From the NCBI RefSeq assembly GCF_905220365.1, contig NC_061147.1, forward strand, positions 7,750,001 through 7,814,000: DNA of 64,000 nucleotides, in the 5' to 3' direction. Numbering within the stretch: position 1 is the first letter of the stretch; every line of letters begins with the position of its first letter. The DNA is from Vanessa cardui. Its lineage: Eukaryota; Arthropoda; Insecta; Lepidoptera; Nymphalidae. A model generated the notes under the pieces. The model was not told the DNA's origin and ran no database searches. It saw only the letters and a program-made list of their open reading frames with translations. Shown here one piece after another: positions 19,358 through 31,975 of this stretch. A program made the translations under genes and the position numbers.

Positions 19358-22161
19358 TTTGGTTTCATTAAGCGGAATATTCAATGTATATATTAAAATT
19401 ATTCTTAAATCTCATTTGCCTGGTTTATTAATTTTAGGGTAAAAGTATTTGACGCATGGTATCCCTATTCCCTACGCAGTGGCGCGCCTTTCAGCGAGAG
19501 GGAAGCGTGTCGTATGATTTTTGTGTCATGCGAGTCAAAGTTTACATGTTTTTCTCGAATTGTCATTGTTAATCCCATTAATTATCATATGCGGACTTTA
19601 TTGTGATTATGTGTTATCATCTCATGTGTGCTCGAGGTGTGTGATAAGGGTAAGTTAATCGTTTATTCATTTACTCCTGTCAAACGGCGAATCTGAACTG
19701 TATTGCATTGAAATTGTATTCTTATTAGAATAATGTTTCAATGTTAAATATCGTGAAGACCTCTGTTTTCTTATATTGTTGCTGGGCTTGCTTATATCAG
19801 GTGTGATCAGAAAGTTTTTTTTCTTGTTTTTATCAACGACATTGATACGCAACCCAAAGTAAATGTTTCTGTTATTTATTTAGGATGGAAAGACCGGTTT
19901 GTAGATTTAACTTTACATTTAGAATCCTATTAGAATCTTACATCAATAAATAGAATGTTCCTGACATAAGATCAGTCATATTTATTAAAACTGAATAAAT
20001 TAATTAATAATCTTATTGGACTATAGCACATAAATCGTTTAAATTTATTTGAAGTTAAATACTTGTTCAAAGTATGTATTTAGTGAATAACTATATATGA
20101 TACTTTAATAGCCACCAAAGTCACTTTCGTTTGAGGTTAGGTCATATACCTACCCCCACTTAAAATATTCTGCTCGATCAAGAAAAAGTCTAAATTGGCA
20201 ACAACGAAACATTTTATCACCACGAACAAGCAAATTTATTAAATGTTTAATAACATATTTAACAATTTATATATTTTTATATACTATGTATAATTAAAAT
20301 AAATAAAAAGACAAAATTAGATATATCAACATTGTAAGGTAATTTGATAACAAATTAGGAGCATATATAATTCTGTAGGTAAACTAATAATTAAATGATC
20401 AAGAATAATAATTATCAATAGGACATGAATTTTATTCAAAAGATAAAATCTATAGTTTGAGAATTGAATACTCTTCTTTAAAATTTGTTTATAATAAATA
20501 TGCTTAATGGAAATGATATATTAGATATATTTTAAAATATCTTCATAGTAATTTATATATGAAGTTATTTAAATGTGCTGACCATACAGAGAAGCCATAC
20601 TCACAAAATGTTTTCTTAAGCTCTGTAGATATTATTACCACCAAGCCATAATTATAAGTATGACCTTTACTTAAGATCATTTCTTGAAATATTTTTTGTG
20701 AATTCCCTAATTACTGTTGAGTGTGTGGTCATTAGTGAATTTCTTAGTTCATGGTATGCAAGAGTATAAAAGGATAATTAAAACTTGATTAACACAAAGT
20801 TCTTAGCTTAGAGTATTTATATTATTTTGGATTTTTGTCGATCAATATTTTGAAAATAACTTGCTGTGATGGATGTTGTAGTCGCTTAACTAAATATGAT
20901 ATATGTAGAGTAATCAAGATTTCCTCATATCGTTTATTTAAACAGTTATCGAATATTAATTTAGAATTGATCGTTTTCTAAAAAAAAACATTTAAAATAA
21001 ATGTTGATGGACACGGATCAATGAAGTTTCAGTTAAATACCATGAAATATTATTAAATTCATCGAGAAGTAACTGACAGTGATAAATATGCTGCCACCGT
21101 GACAACCTAAGATGAATACCACCATAAGAACCTTGCTTTTACTATGTCCGATAGTTGACGTCACTTCCTTGATCATATTGCTCAGTTTTCATCTATATTT
21201 TATGTATGCTTACATGATAATTCTCTGACTATGAGTAAAGGTTCTTTCAATTATCAATAACATAGTACATATATTTGCAACTTAACCTAATTAATATTGG
21301 TTCGACAGATACTCGGTTCTAATATATTTTTAAAATATTCTATTTCCCCTACATTTGTTATAAATGCGAAAGGGACTTGTTCTTTCTATTACTCTTACAA
21401 AACCAAACTCCTGTTCTGTATTCATTAATTTGGTATGAAGCAAGCTTAAAGACGCCACCAAAGCGCCCCCCTCCCCTCTGACAGCCAACCCCTAAAACGA
21501 GAGCTAAGCTGTGGATGACAACAATTAGTATATTTGACAGTAGCCATTATAAGAGATTTTTTTTTTTAATTTTATACATAAAATCATTACACAACACTAG
21601 CAACACAAACATGTAAACAGATTTACATAGTCCAAACAAATATTTACAAATATTGTACAAATATTTAAATAGAAATTAATTGCTAGAATAAATATGTTTT
21701 TGAGATTAATCGTAAATAGCATTTAACGAAAATAATATTATTTCATAATTAACGTTATCAAATACGATGTAATTAATATAAATGGTCATGTATCAGAGTT
21801 AAACAAAACATTTCAATCATTTCGCGTCGAGTTAATTGTGCTAAATGGCGTGAGTGCACTGCGCTCACGATAATTAATTGTTACGAAGCATACTTGTAAT
21901 GTTTGTAAGCTCATAACAGCGGCGCTGTGTTGACCGGGTTTAATATGAAAATTGTAAAGTTTATAAAACAAATGTCTAAATTTAGTTCTTGATTTGTTGA
22001 ACAGCTGAAAGTGTTCGTGTTTTAATCTGAATAATGATGAAATAGCTTCATTTATTGATGAAATGTTTGAAATATTTTGAAGTCTTGAAAAATAATACCT
22101 TGTGTTTTTTTTTTTTTAATTTTAAAACAGGTTACGCGATTTTTACGCCTATAGACATTGT
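19358..22161. other. Intergenic, no gene seen
   Basis: AT-rich with no convincing ORF. 19440-19660 is somewhat richer in GC and ends with a good donor-like GGGTAAGT (19648-19655). It might be a non-coding first exon or promoter area, but nothing proves it. Confidence 0.4.
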
Positions 22162-22169
22162 AAGGTGGT

Positions 22170-22448
22170 CAATGATATTCTAATAAACAGATATGTTATA
22201 TCCATACTAAACAACAGAAAAAAGTGTGCCGCGCCGGGGACCGTTTATTTTACATTTCGTTAAAAGTAAAAAGAATAGATAGAAAACAATAAGTAAAAGG
22301 GATAACTAGATGTTTTAATTACGCAAAACGTATTACTACATAATTATGATGTATTATAACATATTAAAGGAAAACGTTCCAATTAGAACGTTTTCTAGTC
22401 TTCACTTTTTGCGCGTTAATGACATATCTGTTTACTAGAACATCATTG
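22170..22448. mobile_element. hAT-like MITE
   Basis: 279 bp. Termini CAATGATATTCTAATAAACA and (complement of right end) CAATGATGTTCTAGTAAACA, exact 8-bp target duplication AAGGTGGT (22162-22169, 22449-22456). No coding capacity. A sister copy is at 54420-55539. Confidence 0.88.
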
Positions 22449-22789
22449 AAGGTGGTACATAACACATCTTTATTCAGTAATTTTCTAGTCTAAAAGTTCA
22501 CAGTAAACTTTTAACATATGTAATTTATTTATATATGTGTGCATTTTGATAAGGATTAGTACTGCGTAACAAACGACAGTTATCGTTTAGTATTTCCATT
22601 TTTACAAACATAAAAGCAATGACTATGACTTATCTTTAAAATAAACACTATATGTTGCCTTTTATGAGAAACTATAAACATTTTCGTGTATTTTATAGTT
22701 TCGTCGGCGTTCGCATAGAAAGCGGTGGGACTAACTATTTTATCACCAGCTATGAACCAATGAAGCTCTAACTCAAAAATATAATATAA

Positions 22790-23095
22790 ACTATGGGTGT
22801 CGTAAGAGGCGACTAAGGGTTTATATTAGGGCCCAGTGCATATCATCTGCACTTTGGGCCACCCGCACGGTGGCGGGTAAACCACCACGATAGCATTCCC
22901 AAGGAGGGTTAGTGTCAGGCAGGCGGCCGACTTTAAAAATAAAAGCCGAAACACTTACAGCATGGACAATGGCTAGAAAGAATGTTACTTGTGAGATGAC
23001 GTCTGACAGAGAAGTATGGAAGGAGAAGACATGCTGTGCCGACCCCAAATAAAATTGGGATAAGGTCAGGAGAATGATGAATAATGATATGATGA
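22790..23095 (+). mobile_element. LINE 3' end, probably RTE-like
   Basis: Begins ggtgtcgtaagaggcgacta, ends tgccgaccccaaataaaatt and gataaggtcaggagaatgat, a 3' end often seen in insect non-LTR elements. A short related piece lies at 26083-26160. Confidence 0.6.
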
Positions 23096-23217
23096 ACTAC
23101 CCTAATGTAACAGTTGTATATCAATGGGTATAGTAGTTTCTGGAACTCCTAAAGACGCCATCGTGTGTACTGACCTTGTACTTGTTCACAAATTCGTAAA
23201 AAAAATTTAATTTTACG

Positions 23218-23480
23218 ATTTCCTCTTTATCTATACATATATAATAAAATTGGATTGTCTGTTTGTAATATTAAAATAGCCCTTTTTTTACTCAATGCAT
23301 TTATAAACATATACAAAACAACATTTTTTGCTATTTTTGTCGGTCTGTTTGTCTGTCTGTTTGTTCCGATTAATCTCCGGAGCGACTGGACCGTTTTTGA
23401 CGGGACTTCCACTAACAGATAACTGATATAACGAGGAGTAACTTAGGCTGCAATAATATTGTTTTTTGTTAATTTGAAAC
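23218..23480 (+). mobile_element. Helitron-like element
   Basis: Starts tctatacatatataataaaa, has tgtctgtctgtttgttccga, and ends near cgcgtactaattggcacagc. Relatives at 7071 and 33042. Confidence 0.5.
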
Positions 23481-23869
23481 GCGTACTAATTGGCACAGCT
23501 TGTATCATAACGATAGAACGAAATCGAGAGAAACAGGAAGACATTTGATAATCTTGTAATGAAGTTTAAAGTTCGGGGCTACATAGCATACATATACAAC
23601 AATTAGGATAATCATTTTATTATATTATATTTTGTACAAGGAAAATTGCGTTTATAATAATAATAAAATTAACGATAAGTGTAGTCTTATCGACAATACG
23701 AATATATGAACCTCAGGGCATTCGTTTTATTGGTCTTCGTTATGACCATATTAATCAGTAACCCAGAAAATAAAAAAAAATAAATAAAAAAAAAAGGAAA
23801 GTTTAGACTTTGTGTTTATTCATTTCTAAGCAGGATATACATATATTGACATACTCTATAATTAAAGTG

Positions 23870-24027
23870 ATGGTAAAGATTGCCTACTGAGTTTCTTATC
23901 GGTTCTTCTCGGTAGAATCTTTTTTTAGAACCAGTGGTAGTTTTAATCCTTATTAAGTCTGTAACACGATGATTAATGAGCCTGATTTTATAAGTCTAAT
24001 TGAATAAAGAATAATTTGACTTGGTTT
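23870..24027 (+). mobile_element. LINE L1 3' fragment
   Basis: Diverged tail with tcggttcttctcggtagaat and gaataaagaataatttgact. Confidence 0.6.
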
Positions 24028-24787
24028 GGTTTTATTTCTGGGTGTATGTGTGTTTGATGTTAATTCGTTGAAAGTTTGATAAATTTGCGTTCTTCACACG
24101 CGAGTGCAGGTGCTTGGTCAAAAAAAAAAACAAAAATATTTTTGCATTCGTTCTTCAATATGCTAGAATTTTTTATTTACTTTTTTTATTGTACCCTAAT
24201 TGTGTAGTTAGTTTTATTTTATTTTTTATAGAAACCCTTTATTTAATACTAGTGCAAAGATGTATTTATAATTATAAATAGGCATATGTATAAATATTTA
24301 TAGTAGTTATAAAAGGATTTTTTTTCTTGGATATTTATATCAAAATAGATTACAGATCGCGATGATCTTCGAATCGCTGACAACGCGTTTGAAGAGAAAA
24401 TCGTCGTTTCTTATTTTTCCCTGGCGAGTGAATTGTTACCAAACGATTACAGATATACTAAAATATTGATAATTAATAAAAAATGTCAACTAAAAAGGTT
24501 TTATATTAATGAGATTTTGCGGAATTTAGGGTGTCTGGTGTAGTTGTGTTTTAAGGATTGTTATAAAACTACTACAATTATATAGAAGTTAGCTTGTTAA
24601 TTATCGTTTAATAATAAACGATGTACAAGGGCCAGTCGCCTGTTGTAAGAGAATAATTAATTCTTAGTAGGTATTGTCTCGTTCATGCGACATCGCAGTG
24701 ACCTTGTCAATAATTTTCTCTAACGGTTGATAAACTACTTGAAATACTTTATATGAATATATTCTATATATATGTATGTGTATGTAG

Positions 24788-25035
24788 GTGATAAAAAAGC
24801 GTGGAGCTAATACTTGTTGACTTCCAGTCAGGATATATTACGTACATACATAATTGTATTTAACTAACATGACTTTGTATTTTTAAATGTTGAAAAAGAG
24901 TAACTACTGAGTTTCTTGCTGATTCTTCTCGGTAGTATCTGCATTCCGATCCCGCTGTAGCTTCACTTTATATGGTTTGTTAAACGACGATTCAAAAGTA
25001 CTTGTATTGCATTGAATAAAGTTTATTTTCATTGT
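24788..25035 (+). mobile_element. LINE L1 3' fragment
   Basis: gataaaaaagcgtggagcta, then the 3' UTR to aataaagtttattttcattg; about 250 bp, diverged from 34205. Confidence 0.75.
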
Positions 25036-25049
25036 TTGATTGATTTCGA

Positions 25050-25600
25050 CATTTGGCCTTAGAAATGCTGACTTTTCACGTGCTTAAAATATATGCCGTG
25101 ATGCCGTGTGAAGAAAAACGTCATGAGGAAATCTATAGGTGTCTTTTTTTTTCTTTTTTATTCTTTAATTATACCTGGGAGTTAAGTCAACAAATTGACT
25201 ATGTCACCCCCGTACAAGCAAAACACAATATCATAACGCAATAATCAAAATCAAACCAACTTAACATCTAATTAACTCAATATTACATAACTAATATAAT
25301 AATATAATACATCAATAGTCTGTTTTAAATAAGGTGTTAAAATCGCAAAGGTAAACTTCTATTCACACATTTTAAATAATAGCTTAGCTTCTTTTGATGA
25401 TGGTACCGCGAGCAAACTATTACATATAGATACGTGTCGGATAAAAATCTTCCACATGTGTATTGTGTATCCATAACTATCTAACTCTCATTGATGGAGT
25501 ATGCCTCATGCCTCATTGTTGGAGTATGCTCTGAGCCTTCTCCTTGAATAAGAAAAGAGGTTCTACACCAGCATTTAGAGACTGTTCCTTTACCACTTTT
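25050..25600 (+). mobile_element. Ancient SINE A remnant with an insertion
   Basis: Pieces of the family body (gaagaaaaacgtcatgagga; ccacatgtgtattg; gagccttctcctt) in order, separated by about 290 bp of unrelated AT-rich sequence. Confidence 0.45.
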
Positions 25601-25899
25601 TATCTTGTCTATGAATGTGACGACGTAAAGAATAAATGTTTAAATGATTTTATAATGTGTTATGCGGTGTCATTATAAATTTAAAATAACTGACCGTAGT
25701 AACCATATTAGAATATATGTCAATATGTTTATTTTTTTATGGCTCTAAATGTATTAGGCGATCCAAAATAGAATATAAACGACTCTTCGTGACGTCGTTG
25801 TTGAAAATATAATATTTGGTACTCTTACGAAATAATGAGCAAGTGTAATGCTTCTGTGTTGAATATAGTGTAACGCCACGCTATATGCAAAGCCAAGTC

Positions 25900-25975
25900 G
25901 AGTAGAACCAAACCAGCCAAGCTAAAGCTAAAGCCAAAGCCAAAGCCCAATGCCAAAGCCATAGCCAAGCCAAGC
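25900..25975. repeat. Degenerate (AAAGCC)n / (AAGCC)n repeat
   Basis: Short tandem hexamer-like array, for example agccaaagccaaagcccaat. Not found elsewhere in the window. Confidence 0.75.
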
Positions 25976-26164
25976 CACGAATAATAAAAAATATGTATAA
26001 CATGGTAGTTATTATTACCTTCCGCTTCAATAGACTATGATTTGTTTTTGAATATCATATGCGTAGGCGAATAAATAATCGACGTCATAGGGAAGTATGA
26101 AAGAAAACAAACTGTGCCGACCCCCAAGTAAATTGAGATAAGGGTAGGAGGATGATGATGATAT

Positions 26165-26370
26165 GTGTTATCGGACGGAAAAATTAGCCACTTGATGATA
26201 AATAGTCACCATAGCTCATAGACAATGACTACGCGCCACTAAGCTTGGAGTCAGATGTTATTTCCCTTGTGCCGAGACCAACAGTACCTACTAAACATTG
26301 CTGCGTGCTGAAAGAGCTTACGATAAGCGGGTGGTACCTTACCCAAACGGCCTTGCTCAAATTCACACCA
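26165..26370 (+). mobile_element. Decayed family R repeat
   Basis: Contains atagacaatgac, tgttatttcccttgtgcc and gcgggtggtaccttacccaa in family order. Confidence 0.6.
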
Positions 26371-27812
26371 CCAAGGGAATTGTTCGAATGTACCTTGCTT
26401 AAATTTCAGTCGCAAGCTTTGTCCGGCATTTGACATACTAACAGGCCAAGTTAAATAGAAAACTGCAAACAGTCATGTACTTCGAAGTTTAACCTACAAC
26501 TTCAAAAGGTTTCAAGTTTATCCAACCTATCGCTCCACTGGTTTGAAGGATATTTGTGCATTTGGCAGAATTTGACGATGTTTTCCTTCCGAACACGATA
26601 TTATTTATAAACAGATTTGAAAACTGTGTGGTGATTGCTTGGATGTAAAATCAGCCTTCATTGAAAATCAACGTGCTTTACTAATCCATCTCAGCTCGCG
26701 TCCTATTGTATTCTATTCTCACTTGGAACCAAATGTTATATTAGATAATTGAACAAAATTTATAAGGTATACTAATTTCTGGTAGAGGCGTTTGCGGTTG
26801 TGTGTTTGTTGTTTAGGTGTAAGATACCCAGTGACCTTTTCTGTATCACTGACAACGTTTATAAATTTACATGATGATTAGTTGAGTTTAAATGCAACAT
26901 AATTAAAAGTTCGTGTATTTTTAGTTATATAGGTATTAATTACTAATTGTCACCCGAAGAGTCGCTTGCATTTTGGGTGGGAGTTGGAGTATAAGCTTGA
27001 CTCAAAAAAAAAATTGGTTTAATGGTTTGGCCGTGTAAGTCGCGTTTATAATATTAGTCTAGATTTATATCACTGCTATTTTTTAAACTTAGATCGTTTC
27101 CAACTAACTGCCATTAAACGATGAAGATGCCTTATTGTAGTAATAGTACATACGTCTATTGTGATACGGACTAGGTGTATTTCTTTTATGAACGTGAGTA
27201 CAATATGCGAGTCTATATATTGTTCTATTTATCTCACAGTTCCACTTTATGTACGAGCCTTCGGAGCAGAGGTCGGCAATTAATTTCAAGTGAGGTCCGG
27301 ATGATAGCGATGTTCTATTCGAAATGCCCGAAATATTAATGGGAACGTGGTCCACTGATTTCCGAACCCAGCTTAAATTATTATAACGATGTACTGCCCA
27401 GGTTAACTAAGTACATACAGTGTTATGTATTTAATACATTTGTGAAATTGAAATGTGTTAAGAAATAGAGCAATGTCGCTTCGTTTGCGTTAAAAACTGA
27501 CCTATGTGAACCTGGCACCCAACTTTAGAAAATCAAATTTTTGTTAATGCATTCTTGAAGTGTTTGGTATGTAGTTGATTGTAGTGAGAAAATGTTTGTT
27601 TGTAGTTTGACCAAAAAACCAATTTGGGTCACCCAAGATTGGCCATCCCCCGGATTTTGAAAAAATCAATTTTAACGGTTGATTTGTATAGGAAATCGTT
27701 AGTAGTTGATTGTAGTGAACGAATTTTCGTTTGTAGTTATTTGTTGAATTTTTTTTTTCTTTAAAGTTAATCGTTATTGAACCTTTTGCCTAAATTGTGC
27801 TTCAAAGTAAAA

Positions 27813-29212
27813 GAATTTCGATTGTGGTAAACAGCAGTTGATAAGGAGCAATCAACTTGAGTCAAACTCGCTTCGAAGTGATGAAGATTGAATTACTCCG
27901 GTTGTGAACACTAGACGACTACTGCAAACGTCGAAAATGACTCAAAGATGCTTGTTGTAGTTTGTAGTAAAGGAATTGTTGATTGTAGTAGAACGGCAGT
28001 TCATAAAAAGCGACCAATTTGAGTCTAACTCGCTTTGGAGTGATACCGAGTGAATTACTCCGATTGTGAAGATTAGACGACTACTACAAACGTCAAAAAC
28101 GACTCAAAGATACTCGTTGAGGTTTGAAGTAAAGGAATTGTTGATTGTAGTAGAACGGCAGTTCATAAAAAGCGACCAATTTGAGTCTAACTCGCTTTGG
28201 AGTGATACCGAGTGAGTTACTCCGATTGTGAAGATTAGACGACTACTACAAACGTCAAAAACGACTCAAAGATACTCGTTGAGGTTTGTAGTAAAGGAAT
28301 TGTTGATTGTAGTAGAACGGAAGTTCATAAAAAGCGACCAATTTGAGTCTAACTCGCTTTGGAGTGATTCCCAGTGAATTACTCCGATTGTGAAGATTAG
28401 ACGACTACTACAAACGTCAAAAACGACTCAAAGAGACTCGTCGAGGTTTGTAGTAAAGGAATTGTTGATTGTAGTAGAACGGAAGTTCATAAAAAGCGAC
28501 CAATTTCAGTCTAACTCGCTTTGGAGTGATTCCGAGTGAATTACTCCGATTGTGAAGATTAGACGACTACTACAAACGTCAAAAACGACTCAAAGATACT
28601 CGTTGAGGTTTGTAGTAAAGGAATTGTTGATTGTAGTAGAACGGAAGTTCATAAAAAGCGACCAATTTCAGTCTAACTCGCTTTGGAATGATTCCGAGTG
28701 AATTACTCCGATTGTGAAGATTAGACGACTACTACAAACGTTAAAATAAACTCGAAGATGCTCGTTGAGGTGTGTAGTGGAGGAATTTTCAATTGTAGTA
28801 GAAGGGAAGTCGATGAGAAGCGATCAACTCAAGTCAAACTCGGGTTGGAGTGATTTTGACTGAATTACTCCGGGTGTGCAGATTAGACGACCACTGCAAA
28901 CGTCAAAAATGACTGGAAGATGCTCGTAGAGGTTGGTAGTGGAAGAATTTTTGATTGTAGTAGAACGGAAGTTGATGAGAAGCGATCACCTTGAGTCACA
29001 CTCGCTTTGGAGTGATTGAGACTGAATTACTCCGGTTGTAAAGATTAGACGACTACTGCAAACGTCAAAAATCACTTAGCGATGCTTGTAGAGGTTTGTA
29101 GTGGACGAATTTTCAATTGTAGTAGAACAGAAATTAACTTAGGAGCTATCAAGATGACAGAAAACTGATTTTGGAGTGATTTCGACTGAATTACTTCAGT
29201 TGTGAAGTTTAG
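27813..29212 (+). repeat. 162-bp tandem array, left arm
   Basis: About nine units. Starts are spaced exactly 162 bp after the first (160). Typical unit start GAATTGTTGATTGTAGTAGA, containing CTCGCTTTGGAGTGAT and GACTACTACAAACGTCAAAA. Units 27973-28782 are nearly identical, inner units clearly diverged. Confidence 0.92.
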
Positions 29213-31385
29213 ACGAGTTCGACTTGAGTTAATCGCTTCTCATCAACTTCCTTTCTACTACAATTGACAATTCGTCCACTACCAATCTTTACGAGCATCT
29301 TCAAGTCATTTTTGACGTTTGTAGTAATCGTCTACTTTTCACAACCGGAGCAAACCGGTCGAAATCACTCCAAAATCAGTTTCCTGTCATCTTGATAGCT
29401 TCTAAGTTAACTTTTGTTCTACTACAATTGAAAATACCTCCACTACAAATCTTTACAAGCCTTTTCAAGTCCATTTTAACGTTTGTAGTAGTCGTCTAAT
29501 TTTTAGAACCGGAGTAATTCAGTCCCAATCGCTTCAAACTGAGTTTGAATCAAGTTCATCGCGTCTCGTCAACTTCCCTTCTCCTGCAATTAAAAATTCC
29601 TCCACTACAAACCTCAACGAGCATATTCGAGTCTATTTTGACGTTTGTAGTAGTCGTCTAATCTTTGTAACCGGAATAATGCAGTGGCAATTACTCCAAA
29701 CTGAGTTTTCTCTGAACTTGATGCCTTCTACTCAGGTTTTCCTCCACTACAATCAAAAAATCCTCCACTACAAACCTCTGCGAGTATCGTCGCGTGATTT
29801 TAGACGTTCGTAGTAGTCATCTAGTCTTCACAATCGGAGTACTTCACTTGGAATCACTCCAGAGCGAGTGTGTCTCAAAGTGATCGCTTCTCATCAACTT
29901 CCGTTCAACTACAATTGAAAATTTCTCCACTACAGACCTCAACGAGCATCTATGAGTCATTTTTGACATTTGTAGTAGTCGTCCAATTTTGACAACCGGA
30001 GCAATTCGGTCGAAATTATTCCAAAGCGAGTTGGACGCAATTTATAGCTCATCAACTTCCGTTTAACTACAATTAAAAATCCTCCACTACAAACCTCAAC
30101 GAGCATCTTCAAGTCTATTTTGACGTTTGTAGTAATCTTTTAATCTTTACAACCGGGGTAATTCAGTGGCAATTACTCTAAACTGAGTTTTCTCTTAATT
30201 TGATGCCTTCTACTCAAGTTTTCCTCCACTACAATTAAAAATTCCTCCACCACAAACCTCCACGAGCATCTTCGAGATATTTTTGACGTTTGTAGTAGTC
30301 GTCTAATCTGCGCAACTGGAGTATTTCATTCGAAATCACTCCAAAATCAGTTTCCTGTCACCTTGATAGCTTCTAAGTTAACTTTTGTTCTACTACAATT
30401 AAAAATTCCTGCACTACAAATCTCTACGAGCCTTTTCGAATCTATTTCAACGTTTGTAGTAGTCGTCTCATCTTCACAATCGGAGAAATTCACTCGGAAT
30501 CACTCCAAAGCGAGTTTGACTCAAGTTGATCGCTTCTCATCAACTTCCGTTCCACTACAATCGAAAATTTCTCCACTACAAACCTGAACAAGCATCTTTG
30601 AATCATTTTTGATGTTTGTAGTCGTCTTCTAGTTTTCACGACTGGAGTAATTCTCTCAGAATCACTCCAAAGCGAGTTAGACTCAAATTGGTCGCTTTTC
30701 GTCTACTTCCGTTCCACTTCAATCGAAAATTCCTCCTCTACAAACCTCAACGAGTATCTTTGAGTCATTTTTGACGTTAGTAGTAGTCGTTCAATCTTCA
30801 CAATCGGAGTAATTCACTCGGAATCACTCCAAAGCGAGTTAGACTCAAATTGGTCGCTTTTTATGAACTTCCGTTCTACTACAATCAACAATTCCTTTAC
30901 TACAAACCTCAACGAGTATCTTTGAGTCGTTTTTGACGTTTGTAGTAGTCGTCTAATCTTCACAATCGGAGTAATTCACTCGGAATCACTCCAAAGCGAG
31001 TTAGACTCAAATTGGTCGCTTTTTATGAACTGCCGTTCTACTACAATCAACAATTCCTTTACTTCAAACCTCAACGAGTATCTTTGAGTCGTTTTTGACG
31101 TTTGTAGTAGTCGTCTAATCTTCACAATCGGAGTAATTCACTCGGAATCACTCCAAAGCGAGTTAGACTGAAATTGGTCGCTTTTTATGAACTTCCGTTC
31201 TACTATAATCAACAATTCCTTTACTACAAACTACAACAAGCATCTTTGAGTCATTTTCGACGTTTGTAGTAGTCGTCTAGTGTTCACAACCGGAGTAATT
31301 CAATCTTCATCACTTCGAAGCGAGTTTGACTCAAGTTGATTGCTACTTATCAACTGCTTTTTTACCACAATCGAAATTCTTTTAC
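29213..31385 (-). repeat. 162-bp tandem array, right arm (reversed)
   Basis: Same unit in reverse orientation, about 13 copies, so the arms differ by about four units. Outer copies (about 30600-31250) nearly match the homogeneous outer copies of the left arm. Inner ones carry variants such as cagtttcctgtcatcttgat, also found mirrored near the centre of the left arm. Confidence 0.9.
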
Positions 31386-31805
31386 TTTGAAGCACAATTT
31401 AGGCAAAAGGTTCAATAACGATTAACTTTAAAGAAAAAAAAAATTAAAAATAAAAAAAAAATTATAAATAAAAAAAAATTATAAATAAAAAAAAATTCAA
31501 CAAATAACTACAAACGAAAATTCGTTCACTACAATCAACTACTAACGATTTCCTATACAAATCAACCGTTAAAATTGATTTTTTCGAAATCCGGGGGATG
31601 GCCATTCTTGGGTGACCCAAATTGGTTCTTTGGTCAAACTACAAACAAACATTTTCTCACTACAATCAACTACCAAACACTTCAAGAATGCATTAACAAA
31701 AATTTGATTTTCTAAAGTTGGGTGCCAGGTTCACATAGGTTAAAAACTGCTATGGTGCAGTTATTTTACACTATCGCCGTTATTATCATTCACATCTTGT
31801 TAATG

Positions 31806-31975
31806 ATGCAATACAACACCAACAACAGCCTGTAAATTTCTCACTGCTGGGCTAAGGCCTCCTCTCCCTTGTGAGCAGAATGTATGGAACACATTCCACC
31901 ACGGTGTTTCAAAGGGGAATGCGAACCCGCGTTAATCGGTTAAGATGCGATCTAACCACTGGACCATCTCGCGTC
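31806..31975 (-). mobile_element. Shortened SINE family A
   Basis: Reverse copy missing its middle. Tail caccaacaacagcctgtaaa, head ctaaccactggaccatctcg. Sits 57 bp beyond the Foldback element. Confidence 0.75.

Larger units (their letters stand above)
27500..31740. mobile_element. Giant Foldback-type inverted-repeat element (4.24 kb)
   Basis: Outer termini ACCTATGTGAACCTGGCACC and the exact complement, flanked by 9-bp target duplication TAAAAACTG (27491-27499, 31741-31749). About 330 bp of each end are single copy. Inward, each arm consists of a 162-bp tandem repeat: left-arm units start at 27813, 27973, 28135, 28297, 28459, 28621, 28783, 28945 and 29107, then orientation flips near 29213 and roughly 13 reversed units run to about 31385. 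No ORF with transposase features. Known: Foldback elements and some Mutator-like elements have long inverted repeats and 9-bp duplications. The class is inferred from structure only. Confidence 0.9.

Noticed and set aside
30363..30587. 74-codon ORF in the right arm of the palindrome
   Set aside because: It lies wholly in the tandem repeat and is not preserved in neighbouring units, so it is chance.
27500..31740. CRISPR-like array of regularly spaced repeats
   Set aside because: The 162-bp period is a continuous tandem unit with no unique spacers, in an intron-rich animal genome.
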